A stretch of 8,520 nt of DNA, taken from assembly GCA_020341875.1 (NCBI GenBank), contig CP070839.1:1205331-1213850 (forward strand), given 5' to 3'. Position numbers and translations under genes: made by a program. A model generated the notes under the pieces. It had not been told where the DNA came from, ran no database searches, and saw only the letters and a list, made by a program, of their open reading frames with translations. This DNA comes from Candidatus Zixiibacteriota bacterium (lineage in GTDB: Bacteria > Zixibacteria > MSB-5A5 > SM1-73). Positions 1 through 5,956 of this stretch are shown in pieces (within the stretch, counting starts at the first letter, position 1; every line of letters begins with the position of its first letter).

Positions 1-993
1 ATTCACATCCGCCGCATCTTCGCAGGAAGCTGGAGCGCCCTCGAGGATACCCGAGAGGATGCCCTGATCACCTTCGTCAAGGATTCCATCTGCAAAAACA
101 TCTCCTCTGATAAAGTAATGCTTCGTCGAGGTCGGGGCCAGCAAGGGGGGCGTTTCGGTATCTCTACCGATAGTCTCCGCCAGGGCAAGCAGGTCGCTGC
201 TGGCTGCAGATTCCATTATAAGCTCGCCGGCATACGCACCGCTCTTTTCCAGAGCCGGGAGGGCGACCTTCTGCCCCTCCACCCAGGTGTCGCCGCTTCG
301 CCGGAACCGGTAGGCAAGGCTCATACCGGGATCATGCAAATCGGCCGAAGCGTTGCTGATGGTGATGTCGCTTCCGTCGATCCTCACCGTGCGCCCGAAC
401 CGGTCATCGGTCCTGGCATCGCCGGCGGTGAGTTTGTCCTGCTGGACCCACTCCTTGCCCTCACGCTTGAACACATAGGCCGCGCCTCTCAAGAGGTCGT
501 GCCAGGTGGCTGCGACAACGGCGTAATCGCCGCTGATCGACACGGTGCTGCCGAAGTGGTCGAACCTTCCGAGGTCGGGAGGCGAGAGCTTTTGTACCTC
601 GGTCCAGCCATCCCCCTTGCGCTTGAAGATGTAGGCTCCACCTTTGAAGCCGTCGTGCCATTCAGCACCCACAATGGCGTAGTCGCCGTCGATCGCCATG
701 GCATAGCCAAAAGTGCGGGGCGCCGATGCAGCCGAGCTTTCGCGGCCATCCTGCTCCAGCCGCTGCCAACGGCCAGTGGCCGATTGACGCTCGAACATAG
801 CCGCCAGCCCCTCTTTGAAATCGCCCTGTTGGGCGCGCACACCGGCCAAGTCTCCGTCGATTGTGACCCAATACTGAAGCTGGCCTCCGGTTCTGGATTC
901 TGCCTGCACCTCAGATGCACCGGCTACCATAAAGACAGCCAGCAGGAACAGGACTGCTCCCCTTACCACAAAGGAAAAGCTTTTGCGCAGCAT
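1..993 (-). CDS. Secreted FG-GAP repeat protein with C-terminal dockerin-like motif (3' end beyond window)
   Basis: Translating the minus strand from the ATG at 993-991 gives 331 codons without a stop, running off the left edge. The start is fixed by AAAGGAG (complement of 1001-1007), 7 nt before the ATG. Residues 1-31 form a signal peptide: basic MLRK, a hydrophobic core, and likely cleavage after VQA. Residues about 40-245 hold four FG-GAP/beta-propeller-like repeats; the clearest show GDYAIVGA (103-110) and GDYAVVAA (155-162), each followed by AYxFKR and a W about 5 residues on. The first and fourth repeats are more worn. Residues 293-331 resemble a type I dockerin: a loop with D298, D302, G303, D306 and D309, then CEDAADVN, which normally opens the second calcium loop just where the window ends. 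Loop position 3 is Phe300, where Asn or Asp is usual. The protein is probably exported and calcium-binding. Its role is unknown; adhesion or cell-surface association is inference. Confidence 0.85.
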   Translation of the reverse strand, partial: MLRKSFSFVVRGAVLFLLAVFMVAGASEVQAESRTGGQLQYWVTIDGDLAGVRAQQGDFKEGLAAMFERQSATGRWQRLEQDGRESSAASAPRTFGYAMAIDGDYAIVGAEWHDGFKGGAYIFKRKGDGWTEVQKLSPPDLGRFDHFGSTVSISGDYAVVAATWHDLLRGAAYVFKREGKEWVQQDKLTAGDARTDDRFGRTVRIDGSDITISNASADLHDPGMSLAYRFRRSGDTWVEGQKVALPALEKSGAYAGELIMESAASSDLLALAETIGRDTETPPLLAPTSTKHYFIRGDVFADGILDEGDQGILSGILEGAPASCEDAADVN

Positions 994-1189
994 GACGCTA
1001 CTCCTTTGGTTTAAAGGTTGATGTTTTACTGAACGGAAAGTGTCCCTCTTTTGCCGGAGCACGGGTTGTGCCTTTTCGGGCAAACCTGTGCCCGGTGGTC
1101 AGAAGTGTTTAGTGTATTGGTTTTCTTGTCACGGGCCTCCTTGGACAAAGGTTTGATTATTCAACATCATGCTTCAGATGCGCTTGAGC
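994..1189 (-). other. Leader/intergenic region of the FG-GAP gene with a small hairpin
   Basis: There is no convincing gene in this ~196 bp stretch between the FG-GAP gene and the small ORF upstream of it. It carries a perfect 6-bp inverted repeat, CGGGCA (1077-1082) and TGCCCG (1089-1094), with a 6-nt loop. It has no T-run on either side, so it does not read as an intrinsic terminator. I found no strong promoter here, so the FG-GAP gene may be transcribed from the promoter at 1508-1536, but that is inference. Confidence 0.3.
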
Positions 1190-1378
1190 TCACGTGTGGT
1201 GAGCCAAAAGACAGAAACCCTCCGTTTCGCCCAGCCTCAGCTCGGGAGCGAGTTTCTCATTCACTCCATAAAGCGTATCATCCGCGCCGGGAGAAGCTTC
1301 GGTTTGAGATGGAAACAAACCCACCGGGAAGAACGCGTCGAGAAGCGACAGGAGAAAAGGGAGGTACAGCAATCTCAT
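1190..1378 (-). CDS. Possible small secreted or membrane-anchored protein (62 aa), unrecognised
   Basis: This minus-strand ORF starts at ATG 1378-1376 and stops with TGA at 1192-1190. TAGGAG lies 5 nt before the ATG, which favours this start over an in-frame ATG at 1450 with no clear ribosome site. The N-terminus MRLLYLPFLLSLLDAFF is hydrophobic and signal-peptide-like, with a possible cleavage near QTEA/SPGADD. The remaining ~34 residues are short, acidic and match no family I know. A sigma70-like promoter lies ~130 bp upstream on the same strand and the FG-GAP gene ~200 bp downstream. It could also be the decayed front of a longer gene: a shift of one frame near the end replaces the TGA and adds only a few codons before another stop. 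Existence and function are both uncertain. Confidence 0.35.
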   Translation of the reverse strand: MRLLYLPFLLSLLDAFFPVGLFPSQTEASPGADDTLYGVNEKLAPELRLGETEGFCLLAHHT

Positions 1379-1507
1379 GCAATCTCCTACATATGACAAG
1401 ACATGTCCTCTGCCTTGGCCAATCGGGCAAACGAGATCGTGCAGTATCATCCGCCTGAGAAAGGACGGGCAGTAAGATAGTGTACTAATGATTCGGCTAC
1501 GAATCTC

Positions 1508-1536
1508 AATTTAGCCAGAGCAACGCCACCTGTCAA
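1508..1536 (-). promoter_or_regulatory. Predicted sigma70-type promoter reading leftwards
   Basis: On the minus strand a perfect TTGACA -35 (complement of 1531-1536) is followed after exactly 17 bp by TAAATT (complement of 1508-1513), which matches 4 of 6 bases of TATAAT. Transcription would start near 1500 and run into the small ORF at 1378 and perhaps on to the FG-GAP gene. The prediction rests on sequence alone. Confidence 0.5.
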
Positions 1537-1560
1537 GAACTTTGTTCACTGTATTCAGTG
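1537..1560. promoter_or_regulatory. Two adjacent palindromes beside the -35 box (operator-like)
   Basis: GAACtttGTTC (1537-1547) abuts the -35 box of the minus-strand promoter, and CACTGtattCAGTG (1547-1560) follows directly, sharing one base. Both are perfect inverted repeats (4-bp and 5-bp arms). Their position just upstream of -35 fits an activator or repressor site, but short palindromes also arise by chance. Confidence 0.3.
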
Positions 1561-1718
1561 CTATTTCGGGTATTGACGAGCGAGGACATCCATGCCGCTA
1601 CGCATCGGCTGGAGCTGTGGAGTTGATGTCAGCGTGGTAGAAGTGACCAACCGGTTCCACTAGCGAGACCAGATGACATCCTTCCGCCCCGGCGACAGCA
1701 GCCTTCCGTGCATGGGAA

Positions 1719-1739
1719 CTTCGGGCCAAAGGCCCGAAG
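1719..1739. repeat. Perfect 9-bp hairpin, CTTCGGGCC-AAA-GGCCCGAAG
   Basis: The arms 1719-1727 and 1731-1739 are exactly complementary with a 3-nt loop. No T-run follows on either strand, so it is not a standard intrinsic terminator. It sits 23 bp before repeat block A1. Confidence 0.7.
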
Positions 1740-1761
1740 GCCACCGAAAGCAAGATGTATC

Positions 1762-1845
1762 CGCTTTGCATCCGGTGGCCCTCGTTTTTCACGGACAATG
1801 CCGGACCATTACGGACTAATGCGGACAATCAGGATTTTGGCTAAC
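1762..1845. repeat. Diverged direct repeat block A, copy 1
   Basis: This block pairs with 2166-2250. Both open with CGCTTT then GCATCCG-TG. They share a stronger 36-bp end, 1810-1845 against 2215-2250, which I aligned by hand without gaps at 27 identities of 36 and which ends GGCTA(A/G)C. The middle is much more worn. The block includes the 10-bp tandem array at 1791-1830. Confidence 0.55.
1791..1830. repeat. Four-unit 10-bp tandem repeat with CGGAC core
   Basis: CGGAC recurs at 1792, 1802, 1812 and 1822, exactly 10 bp apart, in units of the form NCGGACNAT(G/T/C). Four exact cores at one helical-turn spacing are unlikely by chance. Block A2 keeps two units (TACGG at 2215 and 2225). This could be an array of protein-binding sites on one face of the helix, or simple slippage. 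Confidence 0.7.
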
Positions 1846-1919
1846 TTCAGAAGGGGGAAGGAAATGCGTTGATCTATATGAAGTTAGAGCCGAGTACCTT
1901 CGAGTCCTCATAGCCCGAA

Positions 1920-1978
1920 GATCGCAGGTTTACTTCGGCTTACAGCCTCAGCACTGTCGCAAATCCTGCCCCCGCTAT
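1920..1978. repeat. 59-bp direct repeat block B, copy 1
   Basis: It aligns without gaps to 2055-2113 with 49 identities of 59 by hand count. The best-kept core is AGCCTCAGCA-TGTCGCAAAT. The copies are offset by 135 bp, a multiple of three, so both sit in the same minus-strand frame, but the differences do not fall mainly at silent positions. Confidence 0.75.
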
Positions 1979-2054
1979 TTTTTTCTTGCCCCTCGCGCGA
2001 TTTCCTCACCACCGATTCCCAGGCTGGCAGTTCGTTCCGCCAAAGGCCGGGAAA

Positions 2055-2113
2055 GGTCGCAGGTTTGCTTCGATTCAAAGCCTCAGCATTGTCGCAAATT
2101 CTGCTCCCCCTAT
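2055..2113. repeat. 59-bp direct repeat block B, copy 2
   Basis: This is the partner of 1920-1978: same orientation, same length, no gaps in the alignment, 10 mismatches. It lies 52 bp before block A2, much as B1 lies 74 bp after A1. Confidence 0.75.
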
Positions 2114-2165
2114 CGAATCCTGAAGAGTGACGAGAAGAAGAGCCGAAGTCCATATCAGAACGCGT

Positions 2166-2250
2166 CGCTTTCGCATCCGCTGCCCACCATCCCCTATGGA
2201 CTTCGGTGACCCAGTACGGTCTAATACGGACAACGCAGATTCCGGCTAGC
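2166..2250. repeat. Diverged direct repeat block A, copy 2
   Basis: This is the partner of 1762-1845, 85 bp against 84. One base is inserted after the opening CGCTTT. The 3' 36 bp are best conserved. Confidence 0.55.
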
Positions 2251-2350
2251 CGTACGACCCGAACTTGAATCCCTCGGTCTACAGGGTCCCGGGATCGAAT
2301 GTCCATACCCTCCTATCGCCCGGAGCGACCACATTTCTGAGTCGCTACTT

Positions 2351-2369
2351 CCTCACTCCAAAAGTGAGG
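2351..2369. repeat. 7-bp hairpin CCTCACT-CCAAA-AGTGAGG
   Basis: The arms 2351-2357 and 2363-2369 are exactly complementary around a 5-nt loop. There is no downstream T-run. It lies ~55 bp upstream of the predicted operon promoter. Confidence 0.55.
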
Positions 2370-2424
2370 GTAATTGGGGTGGGATTCCATTGTCTAGCTG
2401 AGACCTGTCAGGAAATACCTGATT

Positions 2425-2452
2425 TTTCCAAAACCGCCTAAAGCTGTATAAT
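2425..2452 (+). promoter_or_regulatory. Predicted promoter of the polysaccharide operon
   Basis: A perfect TATAAT (2447-2452) lies 16 bp after TTTCCA (2425-2430), which matches 4 of 6 bases of TTGACA. The start site would be near 2459, just before the left arm of the 12-bp inverted repeat at 2463. A small inverted repeat, GCTGTA (2443-2448) and TACAGC (2458-2463), surrounds the -10 and start site and could be a repressor site. The first gene would then have a ~280-nt leader. Confidence 0.5.
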
Positions 2453-2458
2453 AATTCT

Positions 2459-2562
2459 ACAGCATTTGCCGACATAAGTTAACGAAGGTGCCCCGTGCTG
2501 TAAGTAGCAGAAAAGGCGCCGAAATAACCGGAGGTTGCGCACGCTTTCTGTGTCGGCAAATG
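2459..2562 (+). ncRNA. Predicted structured leader RNA / candidate cis-regulatory element
   Basis: CATTTGCCGACA (2463-2474) and TGTCGGCAAATG (2551-2562) are a perfect 12-bp inverted repeat enclosing 76 nt. Further pairings nest inside without conflict: GGTGCC (2487-2492) with GGCGCC (2515-2520, one G-U pair), TGCT (2496-2499) with AGCA (2506-2509) within that loop, and AACC (2526-2529) with GGTT (2533-2536) around GGA. The result is a closed multi-branched fold starting within a few nt of the predicted transcription start. I compared it from memory with the main riboswitch classes (c-di-GMP, TPP, cobalamin, glycine, c-di-AMP) and with the JUMPstart/ops leader, and recognised none. It could control the downstream polysaccharide genes, be a separate small RNA, or be the inverted repeat of a small element. 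Confidence 0.45.
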
Positions 2563-2736
2563 AAAACTGCAGGCTGTCGGTGTGCAGAAATTGCCCAGCC
2601 CTCGTGACTATCCGCTTGAAGAGGCTCTAAGCCAATTGAACCTTAACTCCAAGAGACGGAGGTAGAACAGAGAGCACAACGTTAGTTCCTTGCTTTCCCG
2701 TCTCCTGATAACAAGCAGGGCGATAAACCGTCCCCA
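2563..2736 (+). other. Remainder of the operon leader, with weak translation signal
   Basis: This stretch carries two further small inverted repeats: CTGCA (2567-2571) with TGCAG (2583-2587), and GAGACGG (2653-2659) with CCGTCTC (2698-2704). No intrinsic terminator is visible. A GGAGG at 2658-2662 has no start codon in range and lies partly inside the second hairpin. The ATG at 2737 has only a distant AGGG (~16 nt away) as possible ribosome site. Confidence 0.4.
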
Positions 2737-3531
2737 ATGATAGACGTCCATACCCATATTCTGCCTGGACTGGACGACGGGGCCAAGACCGTCGACGAGT
2801 CCCTTTTGATGATCCGCCAGGCGATTGACGCCGGCATCGAGGTCATCTGCGTCACGCCTCATATTCCGGATGACGTTGCCCCTTCTTTTCAGGAAAAGAT
2901 AGACCGTACCTTCCAACTGCTTCTCTCCCAGGTTCAGCGAGAGAGATTGAAGATCAGGCTGGTCCTGGGTTCCGAGATTTACGTCCGCCAGGATATAGGC
3001 TCCCTGAGTCAATTCAATTTCTTCAGCCTGAATCAATCGGGCAAATATGTTCTTTTAGAACTCCCCCTAGAACTCATCCCGCCCAACCTTGACCGGCTGC
3101 TCTATGACCTCCTGTTAGATGGAGTGACTCCGGTAATCGCTCATCCGGAAAGAAGCATAGTCGAAATGAGTCAGTTGAAAGCTGTCGAAGACCTAGTTCG
3201 CCTGGGGGCCTTGACGCAGATTAACGCGGGAAGCCTCTTGGGTCATTTCGGCAGACCGCCCGAGAAGGCGGCGGAGTATCTCTTGAGGCGAAATCAGGTC
3301 CACGTCATGGCCAGCGATGCACACGACTCCGGAACACGTTCCATTGCCGTCCTGCGCCAGGCCCTCCCGGAAGTATGCCGGTTAGTGGGAAAGACAAAAG
3401 CAGAAGAGTTGGTTACCTTAAACCCTTCCAGAATACTGAGTGGAGAAGACCTGGTCACAGATCAGTGTGGCGCAGCGGCGGACAAGAGGAGCACTGAGGT
3501 GAGGGTTGCTGAAGGTGAGGCCTGCGATTGA
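2737..3531 (+). CDS. PHP-superfamily tyrosine-protein phosphatase, CpsB/YwqE type
   Basis: The 264-residue protein belongs to the metal-dependent PHP phosphatases that remove phosphate from tyrosine residues of the kinases controlling capsule or exopolysaccharide assembly; it acts in the cytoplasm. The metal-binding set is complete: H5 and H7 (MIDVHTH), D14, H42 (TPH), E80 (GSE), E108, H136 (HPER), D194 and H196 (SDAH), matching the order known for CpsB. The start is right because family members begin MIDxHxH; no alternative start exists before the upstream stop at 2683. The ribosome site is poor, which suggests low or leader-controlled translation. A hydrophilic tail of ~33 residues follows the usual family end (NPSRILSGE). 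It is first in the operon, 30 bp before the exporter gene. No kinase partner lies in the window. PHP histidinol-phosphatase activity is a less likely alternative. Confidence 0.88.
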   Translation: MIDVHTHILPGLDDGAKTVDESLLMIRQAIDAGIEVICVTPHIPDDVAPSFQEKIDRTFQLLLSQVQRERLKIRLVLGSEIYVRQDIGSLSQFNFFSLNQSGKYVLLELPLELIPPNLDRLLYDLLLDGVTPVIAHPERSIVEMSQLKAVEDLVRLGALTQINAGSLLGHFGRPPEKAAEYLLRRNQVHVMASDAHDSGTRSIAVLRQALPEVCRLVGKTKAEELVTLNPSRILSGEDLVTDQCGAAADKRSTEVRVAEGEACD

Positions 3532-3561
3532 ATAAGAGAGTCGGATACAAGGAGGTATCAG

Positions 3562-5937
3562 ATGAGGCTGAGAAAAACAGTTTCAACGCTAATAGTGGTT
3601 ATACTTGCTTTTTTGCTGCTGAACATTCCCCTATTAGCTCAGAGCTTGGATGAGAAACAGAAGGAGGAATTGTATAAGGAATATCTGGAGAAAACGCTTA
3701 AGATCAAAGAGAGTGATATTCCCAAATACCAGACCCCGCAAATCTATGAACCACCAGATTCTGCGGTTGAGAAGAAATGGGATACTCCTGCTTTGGTATC
3801 CTCACCAGTGGAAACCGTTCTAACGGTAATTCCTAAAGCAGGTCAGGGTTCTCTACGAGTTTTTGGCTATGATGTGTTTAATGTCAGCCCCTTAAGTTCT
3901 GTTCCGCTGGCACCGATGTCGGTTCCGCCTGACTACACCTTGGGACCCGGCGACAATATCATAGTCAATCTCTGGGGAAGGGTTGATTTGGAATTGGATC
4001 TGACAGTTGATCGGGAGGGAAAAGTTTTTATACCTAAAGCCGGTGATCTGACAGTTTGGGGGCTGACCTTGGACCAATTTGAAGAGAAACTCAACAAAAA
4101 ACTCTCCACCATCTATTCCGGCTTTGAGATGAACGTGATGCTGGGTAAGATTCGTTCAATAAGAGTCTTCGTTTTGGGGGAGGTGAAGAACCCAGGTGGT
4201 TATACGGTAAGCTCTCTTTCTACCCTTTTTAATACACTGCATATGGCTGGCGGACCAAATCAGAGAGGCTCGATGAGAAAGGTAAAGCTGATTCGCAATA
4301 ATAAGGAAATTGTCACAGTTGACCTCTACGACTTCTTATTAAGGGGATATAACAAAGATGATATCAAATTAGCTTCCAACGATGTGATTCATGTGCCGGT
4401 GGCTGGCCCGACTGTCAAAATCAAAGGAGAAATCAAAAGGCCGGCTATTTATGAGTTGAAAGGCGGAGAAACAATCTTGGATTTGGTGGATTTAGCGGGA
4501 GGGTTTAAACCCACTGCTTATTTAGAGAGAGTAATGGTGGATAGAATTGCCAATCAGGATCAAAGAGTGCTTTTGGATATTAATCTGTATGACCAATCCT
4601 CCATTGAGAGAGAAAACTTGAAGTTGAAAGATGAAGACGACGTATCGATCTTCTCGATATTCGACTTAATAGAGAATTTGGTCTGGATAGATGGTAAGGT
4701 GAAACATCCAGGCACTTTCCAGAGAAATCCGGGGATGAGGGTTTGGGACTTGATTAAGGGAGGTGAGCAACTGCAGAAGGACGCATATCTTTTAAGGGCA
4801 GATTTAATTCGCACCTATCCGGATGAGAGAAAAGAGATAATTCCAATAAACTTGGAGAAGGTCCTGGCTGAAGATAATTCGGCAAACTTGGAGTTGATGG
4901 ACAAAGATAGTCTGAAGGTCTATGGATATTGGGAGGTCAAACGCAAGAAATTCGTGGTCATCAATGGTGCGGTAAAGAAGCCGGGGAAATATCAGTTATA
5001 CGAGAACATGGAGCTCTCCGATTTGATCTTCTTGGCGGGCAACCCTCTCAGGAGTGCTTACCTGTTAAGAGCGGAGATCGCTCACCTGAATCCGGGCAAA
5101 CCAGCCGACATCACTTATCTCAACTTGAAAGATCTATATGCTGACTCACAGGATTTCATGGTAAAACAAAACCCGGGTGTGGATATATTTCTGAAGGAGG
5201 ATGATCAGATCTTCATTCGGGAGATCCCAGAGTGGAGTTTACAAAAGATCGTTACTTTAGAGGGAGAAGTAATGTTTCCGGGCAAATACGCCTTGGAGAA
5301 GGAAAAGGAAACTCTGTACCACTTACTTCAAAGGGCCGGTGGGTTGACTCCCCAGGCATTTGCCAGAGGAGTGGTCTTTGTTCGTTCCGGCATCATTCAG
5401 GATATTGAGAGGAGGGATATTGACCAGGTAGTGAAAAGCACTCAGCTTTTGGAAAGGGATACTTTGGGGAACATAACTCCCCCAAGCGTCACCCCTTTTA
5501 ATCCCGGCAAGCTCAATCGAGTGGTCATTGATTTACCCAAGATATTGAAGGAAAAAGGAGGGCAAAGCGATATGGTGCTTCAGGATGGTGATTCCATCAT
5601 TGTTCCTCAGATTCCCTCGGAGATTCAGGTGGTGGGAAGCGTGGGTTCCGGGGGAAGCAGTATCAGTCTTTTGGAAGGCAAAAAGGTAAAATACTATATA
5701 GACAAGGCTGGTGGCTATACCATAAATTCCGACAAAAATCAAACTCGTTTAATTAAGGGAAATGGAAAGGTGGTCTCGGGAGGCAGCTTAAGAGGCAGAA
5801 AAGTTGAATTGGGGGACGTGATTGTGGTTCCTCAGAAGATCAAAGAAGATAAGAATTGGATGAAATCTTTTGCCAACGCGGCGGCAATACTCTCCGGTGT
5901 GGCAACCACAATCTTCGTGATTGATAAATTGGATTAG
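3562..5937 (+). CDS. Wza-type outer-membrane polysaccharide export protein with multiple SLBB domains
   Basis: The 791-residue protein should form the ring or channel through which capsule or exopolysaccharide crosses periplasm and outer membrane. AAGGAGG (3549-3555) stands 6 nt before the ATG. Residues 1-27 are a signal peptide (MRLRK, long hydrophobic stretch, LLAQ); there is no lipobox cysteine, unlike E. coli Wza. The polysaccharide-export domain spans about 123-198 and opens with YTLGPGD (125-131). A chain of SLBB-type beta-grasp domains follows, each begun by a G-x-(V/I)-x-x-P-G-like motif: near 203-214 (LGEVKNPGGY), 288-298, 377-386 (GKVKHPGTF), 469-478 (GAVKKPGKY), 568-576 (GEVMFPGKY), and a weaker one near 692. 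E. coli Wza has about 380 residues and two such domains, so this is a much taller version. Residues ~768-787 form a hydrophobic C-terminal segment before the basic IDKLD end, probably the outer-membrane helix. Codons are more AT-rich than in the flanking genes. Confidence 0.92.
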   Translation: MRLRKTVSTLIVVILAFLLLNIPLLAQSLDEKQKEELYKEYLEKTLKIKESDIPKYQTPQIYEPPDSAVEKKWDTPALVSSPVETVLTVIPKAGQGSLRVFGYDVFNVSPLSSVPLAPMSVPPDYTLGPGDNIIVNLWGRVDLELDLTVDREGKVFIPKAGDLTVWGLTLDQFEEKLNKKLSTIYSGFEMNVMLGKIRSIRVFVLGEVKNPGGYTVSSLSTLFNTLHMAGGPNQRGSMRKVKLIRNNKEIVTVDLYDFLLRGYNKDDIKLASNDVIHVPVAGPTVKIKGEIKRPAIYELKGGETILDLVDLAGGFKPTAYLERVMVDRIANQDQRVLLDINLYDQSSIERENLKLKDEDDVSIFSIFDLIENLVWIDGKVKHPGTFQRNPGMRVWDLIKGGEQLQKDAYLLRADLIRTYPDERKEIIPINLEKVLAEDNSANLELMDKDSLKVYGYWEVKRKKFVVINGAVKKPGKYQLYENMELSDLIFLAGNPLRSAYLLRAEIAHLNPGKPADITYLNLKDLYADSQDFMVKQNPGVDIFLKEDDQIFIREIPEWSLQKIVTLEGEVMFPGKYALEKEKETLYHLLQRAGGLTPQAFARGVVFVRSGIIQDIERRDIDQVVKSTQLLERDTLGNITPPSVTPFNPGKLNRVVIDLPKILKEKGGQSDMVLQDGDSIIVPQIPSEIQVVGSVGSGGSSISLLEGKKVKYYIDKAGGYTINSDKNQTRLIKGNGKVVSGGSLRGRKVELGDVIVVPQKIKEDKNWMKSFANAAAILSGVATTIFVIDKLD

Positions 5938-5956
5938 TCTTTAAAAAGGATGCGGT

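Larger units (their letters stand above)
1561..2424. other. Gene-poor region of ~860 bp with degenerate repeats
   Basis: I see no credible gene on either strand. Open frames exist at 1598-1828 and 1908-2306 on the minus strand, but they lack ribosome sites and family motifs, and they run through the direct repeats listed separately. The region holds paired blocks in the order A1 (1762-1845), B1 (1920-1978), B2 (2055-2113), A2 (2166-2250), all in the same orientation, plus hairpins at 1719-1739 and 2351-2369. I cannot tell whether this is a decayed insertion element, a pseudogene or functional non-coding DNA. Confidence 0.5.

Noticed and set aside
118..1014. Long plus-strand open frame (298 codons)
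   Set aside because: It is antisense to the FG-GAP gene, which has a signal peptide, ribosome site and repeat motifs; the plus-strand product has no recognisable domain.
1051..1458. Plus-strand open frame of 135 codons
   Set aside because: It has no ribosome site, signal or family motif, and it overlaps the better-supported minus-strand small ORF.
1719..1739. Hairpin as a rho-independent terminator
   Set aside because: No T-run follows on either strand.
1598..1828. Minus-strand open frame of 76 codons
   Set aside because: It starts inside the 10-bp tandem repeat, lacks a ribosome site and shows no family motif.
1908..2306. Minus-strand open frame of 132 codons
   Set aside because: It runs through both block-B repeats and block A2, its composition is odd, and no domain or start signal is visible.
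2463..2562. Integron attC site
   Set aside because: The 12-bp arms do not carry the RYYYAAC / GTTRRRY core sites and no integrase is nearby.
2560..2607. 15-codon ORF starting at the end of the leader stem
   Set aside because: No ribosome site; the ATG lies within the right arm of the 12-bp repeat. Kept only as a remote leader-peptide possibility.
2608..3036. Minus-strand open frame opposite the phosphatase gene
   Set aside because: It is a shadow of a gene with full PHP metal-binding motifs.
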